DNA of 53,414 bases from Archangium sp. GTDB taxonomy: Bacteria > Myxococcota > Myxococcia > Myxococcales > Myxococcaceae. The position numbers were made by a program, and so were the translations under genes. The stretch's first letter is position 1, and every line of letters begins with the position of its first letter. The stretch covers positions 1 to 53,414 of the forward strand of contig JAUXRX010000003.1 of assembly GCA_030681645.1 (NCBI GenBank), read 5' to 3'. The notes below the pieces were generated by a model that ran no database searches, had not been told where the DNA came from, and saw only the letters and a program-made list of their open reading frames with translations. Below are positions 8,026 through 15,294 of the stretch, piece by piece.

Positions 8026-11000
8026 ATGTTGCAGTTCGGGTTTGACGGTTTCACTTTCGACGATCTCCACCGTCCCGCGGGACTCCAGCGGCTGCACGCA
8101 CGCTTCCTCACCTCGCTGCGAGAGGCCGACCCGGCGCTCGCCACCCGCTACGCCCAGTACCGTGAGGCCGTGGAAGCGGGCTTCGCGCGCGGTGGGCTGA
8201 CCGGCCCCGTCGAGTCTGCGCTGCTCATCGACATCGCCGATCAGATCAGCCGCTTCCTCGGCCGCCTCTTCAAGCTCGAGAACGAGCTCGAGGCGCTCCG
8301 GGTGCAGCTCACGTGCGAGGCGAAGCTCTTCGAGTTCAAGCGCGAGTTCGTCAGCCGCCGCGTGTTCAAGAAGGGCGCGACCGGCAGGCCCTCGCCCGAA
8401 GAGCTGCCCGGTCTCGACGCGCGCGTCGGGCTGCTGCTGTCGCTCGGCTTCGGCGCCACCCTGCCCCCCGAGGCCGCCGCTCACCCCGAGCGGAGTCGAG
8501 CGGTCGATCACGAACGCACGCTCGCCGAAGCGACGCTCACCCTGATGAACCACGAGCGCACGCCCGGCCCCGGCTTCGAGGCCCTGCGCACGAAGCTGCT
8601 CTCGACGCCCGAAGGCAGGGACGTCTTCGGCGCTTCGCTCGCCGGAGAGACGGTGGTGCAGGTGCGCGCCCTGCTCTCCCTGCTCGAGCGGTGGACCTGG
8701 GCCCGCGCCACCTTCACCCAGACCTTCCACGGCTGGAGCACCATCACCCAGCCCAGGGCCCTCGTCCCCGACAAGCTGGTCGAGCTGAAGGTGGCGGCGC
8801 CCCAGACCTTCGAGGGCCCCGACGAGCACCTGCGCCGGCGCGATGGCTTCGATCTCACCGATCCCCGCGCAGACGCGCGCACGGTGATGGGCGAGGTCGA
8901 CTACTGCGTGGTCTGTCACGAGCGCGAGAAGGACTCGTGCCGCCACGGCTTCGTGGAGAAGGCGGCTCCCTCGACTCCGCTCGGGATGAACGGCCCGTAC
9001 AAGAAGAACGCCGCCGGCATCGCGCTCGCGGGCTGCCCGCTCGAGGAACACATCAGCGAGATGCACCTGCTCAAGGGGCGCGGCGACTCGCTGGGCTCGC
9101 TGGCGATGGTGATGCTCGACAACCCGATGTGCCCGGGCACCGGCCACCGCATCTGCAACGACTGCATGAAGGCCTGCATCTTCCAGAAGCAGGAACCGGT
9201 GAACATTCCGCAGGTCGAGACCAGCGTGCTCACCGACGTGCTCGCGCTGCCGTACGGCTTCGAGCTGTACGGCCTGCTCACCCGCTGGAACCCGCTCAAC
9301 GTGAAGCGCCCGTTCGCCGCGCCCGCGACGGGCAAGAACGTGCTGATCGTCGGCCTCGGCCCCGCGGGCTACACGCTCGCGCACTACCTGCTCAACGAGG
9401 GCTTCACCGTCGCCGGCATCGACGGCCTCAAGATCGAGCCCTTCCCCCCCTCGCTCACCGGCCCGGGGATGCAGCCCATTCGCGACTGGAAGCGCATCGC
9501 GGTGCCGCTGAGCGAGCGCCTGCTCGAGGGCTTCGGCGGGGTGAGCGAGTACGGCATCACCGTGCGGTGGGACAAGTCGTTCCTCACCCTCATTCACCTC
9601 ACGCTCGCGCGGCGCGAGGGCCTGCGCATCTACGGCGGGGTGCGCTTCGGCGGCACGCTCACCATCGACGACGCCTGGGCGCTCGGCTTCGATCACGTCG
9701 CCATCGCCGCGGGCGCGGGCAAGCCGACGCTGGTGCCGATGAAGAACAACCTCATTCGCGGCATCCGCGCGGCGAGCGACTTCCTCATGGCGCTGCAGCT
9801 CACCGGCGCGTCCAAGCGTGATTCGCTGGCGAACCTGCAGGTGAGGCTCCCGGCGATCGTCATCGGCGGCGGGCTCACCGGCATCGACACCGCCACCGAG
9901 CTGTTCGCGTACTACCCGGTGCAGGTCGAGAAGACGCTCGCGCGGCACGAGGTGCTCACGAAGTCGGTGAGCGAGGCGGCCGTGTTCGCGCGGATGAACG
10001 CGGAAGAGCTCGCCGTCTACCAGGAGTTCCTCGAGCACGGCCGCGCCGTCCGCGCCGAGCGCGAGCGGGCCGCGCAGGCCGGCGAGGCGCCCGACTTCGT
10101 CCCGCTGGTGCGCGGCTGGGGCGGCGTGTCGCTGTGCTACCGGCGCAGCCTCACCGATTCCCCCGCGTACAAGCTCAACCACGAGGAGATCGCCAAGGCC
10201 CTCGAGGAAGGCATTCGCTTCGTCGAGCGCGTCACGCCCCTCGAGGCGGTGCCCGACGAGCACGGCGCGGTGAAGGCGCTCAAGTTCGAGAAGATGACGC
10301 TGGTCGACGGGAAGCTCACCGGCAGCGGGCAACAGGTCCAGCTCGCCGCGCGCACGGTGTGTGTCGCCGCGGGCACCTCGCCCAACGTCACCTACGAGCG
10401 CGAGTACCCGGGCACGTTCGCGCTCGACAGCAAGGGCTCGTACTTCCGCGCCTTCGACGCGGTGCCCGAAGGCAAGCTGTTCAAGCTCGTGCCCACGCAC
10501 GACGGCTTCTTCACCAGCTACGACAAGGGCCAGAAGTTCATCTCGTTCTACGGCGACAACCACCCCACCTACGCGGGCAACGTGGTGAAGGCGATGTCGT
10601 CTGCGAAGGACGGCTACCTGCACGTCGAGAAGCTGTTCCGCGCGCAGGTCGCGGCGCTCGTGCCCGAAGACCAGCCTGGGCGCGAGGCGGCCAGGCAGAA
10701 GCTGTTCGAGCGGCTCGACGAGGCGTTCACCGCGATCGTGGTGGCGGTCAACCGGCTCACGCCGACGATCGTCGAGGTGGTGGTGAAGGCGCCCTTCGCG
10801 GCGCGCCACTTCGAGCCCGGCCAGTTCTACCGGCTGCAGAACTTCGAGCGCACCGCGCCCGTCGTCGACGGCACCCGGCTGCTGATGGAAGGCCTCGCGC
10901 TGACCGGCGCGTGGGTGGACAAGCCCAAGGGGCTGCTCTCGACCATCGTGCTGGAGATCGGCGCCAGCTCCCGCCTGTGCGCGCAGCTCAAGCTCGGCGA

Positions 11001-11679
11001 GCGGGTGGTGCTGATGGGCCCCACCGGCGCGCCCACCCACATGGTGAAGCAGGAGACGGTGCTGCTGGCGGGCGGCGGGCTGGGGAACGCGGTGCTGTTC
11101 TCCATCGGGTACGCGATGCGCGCCGCGGGGTGCAAGGTCCTCTACTTCGCGGGGTACCGGAAGGCCGCCGACGTCTACATGCAGGACCAGCTCGAGAACG
11201 CGGCAGACCAGGTGATCTGGGCCGTCGACAGCGGGCCACCGATCGAGCCGCGGCGCGTGCACGATCGTGGCTTCGTGGGGAACATCGTGCAGGCGATGGA
11301 GGCGTTCGCGCGCGGTGAGCTGGGCGGCTCGATCGAGTTCAAGAACGTCGACCGGGTGATCGCCATCGGCAGCGACCGGATGATGAAGGCCGTGAAGGAC
11401 GCCCGCCACGGCTCGCTCAAGCCGTACCTGAAGGAGAGCCACTGCGCGGTGGGGTCAATCAACTCGCCGATGCAGTGCATGATGAAGGAGATCTGCGCGC
11501 AGTGTCTCCAGCGCCACGTCGATCCGCGCACGGGCAAGGAGTCGTTCGTCTTCTCGTGCTTCAACCAGGATCAGGATCTCGACACCGTCGACTTCGCCCA
11601 CCTGGACATGCGGCTGAAGCAGAACTCGGTGCTCGAGAAGCAGGCTGATCTGTTCCTGACCCACCTGTTGAAGAAGTAG
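8026..11679 (+). CDS. Giant flavin/Fe-S oxidoreductase: GltD/NfnL-like half fused to PyrK/NfnS-like half
   Basis: 1217 residues from the ATG at 8026. Residues 1-280 are helical and unassigned. A cysteine region follows (CVVC at 294-297, then GCPLEEHISEMH and RICNDCMKACIF), matching the Fe-S Fer4_20 domain of GltD and dihydropyrimidine dehydrogenase. Residues about 435-870 form a flavin-disulfide reductase fold with VLIVGLGPAGYTLAH and IVIGGGLTGIDTA. Residues 890-1217 resemble PyrK/ferredoxin-NADP reductase: EPGQFYRLQNFE for flavin, LLAGGGLGNAVLFS for nucleotide, and a C-terminal Cys set spaced CX5CX2CX17C near 1150-1178, close to the PyrK [2Fe-2S] pattern. The order equals NfnL-NfnS in one chain. 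Two palindromic repeats lie in frame near residues 153 and 316. Electron partners are unknown. Confidence 0.8.
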   Translation: MLQFGFDGFTFDDLHRPAGLQRLHARFLTSLREADPALATRYAQYREAVEAGFARGGLTGPVESALLIDIADQISRFLGRLFKLENELEALRVQLTCEAKLFEFKREFVSRRVFKKGATGRPSPEELPGLDARVGLLLSLGFGATLPPEAAAHPERSRAVDHERTLAEATLTLMNHERTPGPGFEALRTKLLSTPEGRDVFGASLAGETVVQVRALLSLLERWTWARATFTQTFHGWSTITQPRALVPDKLVELKVAAPQTFEGPDEHLRRRDGFDLTDPRADARTVMGEVDYCVVCHEREKDSCRHGFVEKAAPSTPLGMNGPYKKNAAGIALAGCPLEEHISEMHLLKGRGDSLGSLAMVMLDNPMCPGTGHRICNDCMKACIFQKQEPVNIPQVETSVLTDVLALPYGFELYGLLTRWNPLNVKRPFAAPATGKNVLIVGLGPAGYTLAHYLLNEGFTVAGIDGLKIEPFPPSLTGPGMQPIRDWKRIAVPLSERLLEGFGGVSEYGITVRWDKSFLTLIHLTLARREGLRIYGGVRFGGTLTIDDAWALGFDHVAIAAGAGKPTLVPMKNNLIRGIRAASDFLMALQLTGASKRDSLANLQVRLPAIVIGGGLTGIDTATELFAYYPVQVEKTLARHEVLTKSVSEAAVFARMNAEELAVYQEFLEHGRAVRAERERAAQAGEAPDFVPLVRGWGGVSLCYRRSLTDSPAYKLNHEEIAKALEEGIRFVERVTPLEAVPDEHGAVKALKFEKMTLVDGKLTGSGQQVQLAARTVCVAAGTSPNVTYEREYPGTFALDSKGSYFRAFDAVPEGKLFKLVPTHDGFFTSYDKGQKFISFYGDNHPTYAGNVVKAMSSAKDGYLHVEKLFRAQVAALVPEDQPGREAARQKLFERLDEAFTAIVVAVNRLTPTIVEVVVKAPFAARHFEPGQFYRLQNFERTAPVVDGTRLLMEGLALTGAWVDKPKGLLSTIVLEIGASSRLCAQLKLGERVVLMGPTGAPTHMVKQETVLLAGGGLGNAVLFSIGYAMRAAGCKVLYFAGYRKAADVYMQDQLENAADQVIWAVDSGPPIEPRRVHDRGFVGNIVQAMEAFARGELGGSIEFKNVDRVIAIGSDRMMKAVKDARHGSLKPYLKESHCAVGSINSPMQCMMKEICAQCLQRHVDPRTGKESFVFSCFNQDQDLDTVDFAHLDMRLKQNSVLEKQADLFLTHLLKK
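8479..8500. repeat. Palindromic repeat family A, in-frame copy A3
   Basis: A truncated unit (TCACCCCGAGCGGAGTCGAG, 8481-8500) lies inside the flavoprotein gene and is read as HPERSR near residues 152-157, without a frameshift. It falls in the unassigned N-terminal helical region, between two predicted helices. Confidence 0.8.
8968..8993. repeat. Palindromic repeat family A, in-frame copy A4
   Basis: A near-complete unit in the opposite orientation to A3, inside the same gene. It is translated as PSTPLGMNG near residues 315-323, inside the Fe-S region, between the CVVC and GCPLEEH cysteine motifs. The reading frame is kept. Confidence 0.85.
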
Positions 11680-11742
11680 CCCCTCGCCGCTCGGGGTGAA
11701 CGGAACGGGCCCCATCCGTTCAGCCCGAGCGGAGTCGAGGGC
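11680..11742. repeat. Palindromic repeat family A, inverted pair acting as a shared terminator
   Basis: Starting directly after the flavoprotein stop, arms at 11680-11704 and 11717-11742 are inverted copies of the family A unit (one arm lacks 3 bp), with a 12-bp loop. The pair fills the whole gap between two convergent genes, so a transcript from either side would fold into a GC-rich hairpin of more than 20 bp. A bidirectional termination role is inferred; no U-tract follows. Confidence 0.75.
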
Positions 11743-11744
11743 CG

Positions 11745-13121
11745 CTACTTCTGCCCCACCACGACCATGTTGGTCGGAGGCCAGGCCAGCCGCTTCCCGG
11801 CGTCGTCCAGCACCTCCACGGTCCCCTCGTACCGGTTCTCGACGATCCAGGGGTTGGCGTACTCCTGCAGGTGCACCACCTCGAAGCCCGCGGTCTTCAG
11901 CGCCGCGCCCCAGCCCTCGAGCGTGAGCGGGCCGAACTCCTCGTGCACCTCGATGTGCCAGTTCTTGAGGTAGTCCTTCTTGCAGAGGAACTCGTTGGCG
12001 TCGTGTGACGACAACCGCACGGTGTCCTCGCTGAGCTGCTCGAACTTCGCGCCGCGCCCGTGACAGAACTCCTTCGCAAACCGCGAAAACGTCTCCCGCA
12101 CCGGAGCGGTGAGCAGCCTGAGCCGCCACGTCGCCGGAGCGGGGCTGATGCCGTCACGAATGAGCACCCGCCCACCCGGCGCGAGCTCGAGGTACGCGTT
12201 CGCGAGCGCCCGATCGATCTGCTTCACGTCGTACGCGTTGTACGAATGCACCTCGTGCATCACCGACGAATAGATGACGGTGGTGGCGCTGCCCGCGTCC
12301 ACGTTGCGCTCGATGATGTTGGCGAACACGAGCGTCACGTCGTCAGTGGCGTAGGTGTTCTCGTCGCAGACCCGCAGGAACTCGCGCGAGAGATCGACGC
12401 CCACCAGCTGTGACTGCGGAAACAGCCGGCTCAGCTCGACCAGCAGCTTCCCCGTGCCGCAGCCCTTGTCGACGATGCAGCCTGGCTTCACGAAGCGGAT
12501 CAGATCCTCCAGCTTCTGCACCATCGACGCGTCCATCATCGCGCCGTACGAGAGGAAGTCGCGCAGGTGCCCCAGCTCGCCGTCGTCGTTGAGCAGCGTC
12601 TGCCGGAAGATGTCGTGAATGCGCCCGCTCACCCCGGGGCGCGAATAGACCTCCTTCGTCTCGGGCGAGGCCTCGTCGGCCCACGGCTTCCCGTCGGCCA
12701 CGCGCTGCACCAGCTCGTGCGGGGTGAGTCCCTTCACCTCCTGGGCGACGATCTTGAAGCCGCCCGTGCCGAAGAGCGCGTCGACGTCACGGTTGGCCGA
12801 ATAGACGGTGGTGCTCTCGGGCGCGAGCGTGACTCCGAGCTGCCGGTGCACCTCGCGGCCCACGTGCTCGACCCACGCGCCGCTGTCGGGGATGTCGTCG
12901 ACGCGGACGATCTCGAAGGGCTTGCCGCTGCGCGCGAGCGCGGGCCTGAGCATCGACTCGCGCGTGGCCACGTCGAGCGGGTTGCGCCGGGTGGCCGCGT
13001 GGTTGGCGCTGGTGATCACGCAGATCAGGCGATCGACCGGCGCCTTCGACAGCGAGGCGAGCCAGTCAGATTGCGCGCGGGTCACTGCATGAAAGCGGCC
13101 GAGGAGGAGGGCGTTCGTCAT
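11745..13121 (-). CDS. Degenerate NMN-adenylyltransferase domain fused to a SAM methyltransferase
   Basis: 458 residues. Residues 1-165 follow archaeal-type NMN adenylyltransferase (NadM) almost segment by segment: LLGRFHAV at the start, VITSANHAATRRNPLDVATRESML, IVRVDDIPDSGAWVEHV and VYSANRDV. However, the HxGH motif is replaced (GRFHAVTRAQ) and the C-terminal SxTxIR motif is LTPHELVQR, so adenylyl transfer is doubtful. Residues about 190-458 are a methyltransferase with IVDKGCGTGKLLVELS and LVGVDLS. It stands alone between the flavoprotein gene (convergent) and a hypothetical gene. It may bind a nucleotide or NAD-like ligand and methylate an unknown acceptor. Confidence 0.75.
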   Translation of the reverse strand: MTNALLLGRFHAVTRAQSDWLASLSKAPVDRLICVITSANHAATRRNPLDVATRESMLRPALARSGKPFEIVRVDDIPDSGAWVEHVGREVHRQLGVTLAPESTTVYSANRDVDALFGTGGFKIVAQEVKGLTPHELVQRVADGKPWADEASPETKEVYSRPGVSGRIHDIFRQTLLNDDGELGHLRDFLSYGAMMDASMVQKLEDLIRFVKPGCIVDKGCGTGKLLVELSRLFPQSQLVGVDLSREFLRVCDENTYATDDVTLVFANIIERNVDAGSATTVIYSSVMHEVHSYNAYDVKQIDRALANAYLELAPGGRVLIRDGISPAPATWRLRLLTAPVRETFSRFAKEFCHGRGAKFEQLSEDTVRLSSHDANEFLCKKDYLKNWHIEVHEEFGPLTLEGWGAALKTAGFEVVHLQEYANPWIVENRYEGTVEVLDDAGKRLAWPPTNMVVVGQK

Positions 13122-13187
13122 CGCCCGCGCATGCTACTTCCACGCATCGAGCAGGGCCGGAAGTTCCTCGAGCAGCTTCAGCCCCAA

Positions 13188-14501
13188 TCAACGGGCTCGA
13201 ACGCGGCTGCGCTTCGGAAAGAGCGGCACGCTCGAGATGCGCTTGCGCTTCGCAACGCCCACCATGCCGGGCAGGTAGCTCTCGGCGTTCAGCGGGCGCG
13301 CGTCGTCGTTGCCGATGTCCTCGCGGTCGACCTGCGGCTTCGGAAAGCCCACCACCTCGAGCGCACGCGCGGCCGCGACCGTCGGGGAGCCCGCGAAGAA
13401 CCGCTGAAGCGCCAGCACGTACGGGCGATGGCGCCCCAGCGGCGCCGACGACCTCTGGCCCAGCGCGTGGAGCACCGAGGCGCGCTTGGCGGCCGAGGCC
13501 TCCGAGAGGCGCTTCACGACTTCCGGGACGAGGCGGCGGTCGCTCACATCGAACCAGGGCTCGGCCCCGAAGAGCACCCCGCAGCGCGCAGCTTCGGTGA
13601 GCAGGACCGTGACGTGATCGCGCAGCGTCAGGTCGCCGAGCGACTGCTTCAGGCCCTCGTCGTCGTAACGCTTGTTCCCCAGAAACGTGACCCGCTTTCC
13701 GAAGTGTCGTTCGACCCGCTTGTCGTCCGCGAGCGCCGCCAGCGTGTCGTGATCGAGCAACAGCCCGACGGAGAACTTGAAGGCGCTCGAGTGGTACCGG
13801 CAGGCGAGCGCGCGCGCTACCTTGCTCTTTCGCAAGAGCAGGCTCCCCGCCCCCAGCCGCTTCATCGCGTTCCGGCGTCCCGCCTCAGTGCTCACCCTGA
13901 CCTTGTCGTGTTCGGCCAGGAGGGCGAGGGGTTGCTGCCCACGGCACTTTCGGGCGAGCGAGGCCAGGGCCTCGTCCGTCGCCACGAGCTTGGCGCGCTG
14001 CTGATCCTGCTCGAACTCTTTGCGCGCGCGCGCGTCACCGGGGTTCCAGACCAGGTGCTTCCAGCCTGAGGGTTCGAGCGCGGGGTACCCCCAGAGCTCG
14101 ACGCTCGCGTCACCGGCCTTGAGCTTGAGCGCGCGATGAATCTTCCAGTACCCGGCGACCATCTGGCGCGCAGACCTGGGGTCGTCAGGGGGGCCTTCGA
14201 ACCACAGCTCCTCGCCCTGTGAGTCGAAGGCGGTCGCGTACGACGCCGAAACCGCGCCGGTCTCCTGCCTGAGATGGAAGAAGGTGTCGCCGACGAGCTG
14301 GCCGAGCGCTCGCTGCGCCTCTGCGAGAGCGTCCTCGCCTTCACCCACTTCATTCACCTCGCGCAACACCAGCAGCGTGACGCCCGGCCTTCGGTAGCAC
14401 TCGATCGAAGCACCGAGGCTCTCGACGGGATTGAGGCACTGGCGCAGCGAAGCGACGGAGACGTCATCGGTCTTCAACCAATACGAGTGGGCGGTGTCCA
14501 T
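13188..14501 (-). CDS. Hypothetical protein, 437 residues
   Basis: No signal peptide or membrane segment. The protein is rich in Arg, Leu and Ala with mixed secondary structure; the first 150 residues look like an alpha/beta domain (GVTLLVLREVNEVGEG, ASYATAFDSQGEELWFEG). The C-terminal 40 residues are strongly basic (KRKRISSVPLFPKRSRVRAR). I recognise no family. It lies 55 bp downstream of the NrtR-like gene on the same strand and could be in its transcript. Confidence 0.6.
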   Translation of the reverse strand: MDTAHSYWLKTDDVSVASLRQCLNPVESLGASIECYRRPGVTLLVLREVNEVGEGEDALAEAQRALGQLVGDTFFHLRQETGAVSASYATAFDSQGEELWFEGPPDDPRSARQMVAGYWKIHRALKLKAGDASVELWGYPALEPSGWKHLVWNPGDARARKEFEQDQQRAKLVATDEALASLARKCRGQQPLALLAEHDKVRVSTEAGRRNAMKRLGAGSLLLRKSKVARALACRYHSSAFKFSVGLLLDHDTLAALADDKRVERHFGKRVTFLGNKRYDDEGLKQSLGDLTLRDHVTVLLTEAARCGVLFGAEPWFDVSDRRLVPEVVKRLSEASAAKRASVLHALGQRSSAPLGRHRPYVLALQRFFAGSPTVAAARALEVVGFPKPQVDREDIGNDDARPLNAESYLPGMVGVAKRKRISSVPLFPKRSRVRAR

Positions 14502-14556
14502 GTGCGACAGCCTCGTGCAGAGCCGACGGGGAGGAAATCGTCTCTTCCAGCAGCCG

Positions 14557-15294
14557 TCACCGGCGCTTGAACCGGTACACCGTGGCCGGCTTCGACGCGG
14601 TGATGCGCTTGCCCGGCGCCTGCTCGATCAGCCCGTCCTCGAGCATGCGGTTGAACTTGCGGCGGAAGTTGCCGGGGTCCATCTCCTTGTCGAGCACGAT
14701 CGAATACACGTGCCGCAGCTCGGGGATGGTGAAGGTGAGCGGCACCAGGTCGAACGCGATGCCCGAGTACTCCAGCTTGCCGCGCACGCGGCTCAGCGCC
14801 ATGTCGATCACCTCGCGGTGATCGAACCCCAGCTCGGTCTTCTTGAGCTGGTCCACCGGCAACCACTCGGCGTGGCTCACGTCACCGCCGGCTTTGACGA
14901 ACGGCGCCAGGTCGGGCCGCACCAGCGCGAAGTACGCCACCGAGATCACCCGCATGCGCGGATCACGGTTCGCCCGCCCGAACGTGAACAGCTGCTCGAT
15001 GTGCACGCGATCGGGATCGAGGCCCGTCTCTTCCTGCAGCTCACGCCGCGCGGCCGCGTCGAGATCCTCACCCTGCTCTTTCGGGCCTTCGCCGACGCGC
15101 ACGAAGCCGCCCGGCAACGCCCAGTCACCCTTGAACGGGTGCTCCTGGCGCTTGACCACCAGCACCCGCAGCTGCGCGTCGATGATGGTGAAGATCACCA
15201 GGTCGACCGCGACCGACGGGCGCGCGTAGTCCTTCGGGCGGTACTTCTCGAGGAACTGCTTCTCCTCGGCGCTCTCGCGGCGAGACGAGCTCAC
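14557..15294 (-). CDS. nrtR: NrtR-type Nudix transcriptional regulator of NAD metabolism
   Basis: 245 residues. The Nudix domain (about 25-160) carries WALPGGFV at 58-65 and the box helix RELQEETGL at 84-92; compared with usual NrtR sequences there is a 7-residue insertion (GPKEQGE) before the helix. The C-terminal 80 residues (FDLVPLTFTIPELRHVYSIV, NFRRKFNRML) are the NrtR winged helix. NrtR repressors sense ADP-ribose and control NAD salvage and synthesis genes. The start overlaps the topA stop by 4 bp (ATGA). Its likely target here is the pncB-led operon at 29-35 kb; that link is inference. Confidence 0.85.
   Translation of the reverse strand: MSSSRRESAEEKQFLEKYRPKDYARPSVAVDLVIFTIIDAQLRVLVVKRQEHPFKGDWALPGGFVRVGEGPKEQGEDLDAAARRELQEETGLDPDRVHIEQLFTFGRANRDPRMRVISVAYFALVRPDLAPFVKAGGDVSHAEWLPVDQLKKTELGFDHREVIDMALSRVRGKLEYSGIAFDLVPLTFTIPELRHVYSIVLDKEMDPGNFRRKFNRMLEDGLIEQAPGKRITASKPATVYRFKRR

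Noticed and set aside
8011..11442. A 1143-codon open frame on the minus strand opposite the flavoprotein gene
   Set aside because: Its translation is Arg/Glu/His-rich with no motif, a mirror of the high-GC codon usage of the plus-strand gene, which has clear motifs.
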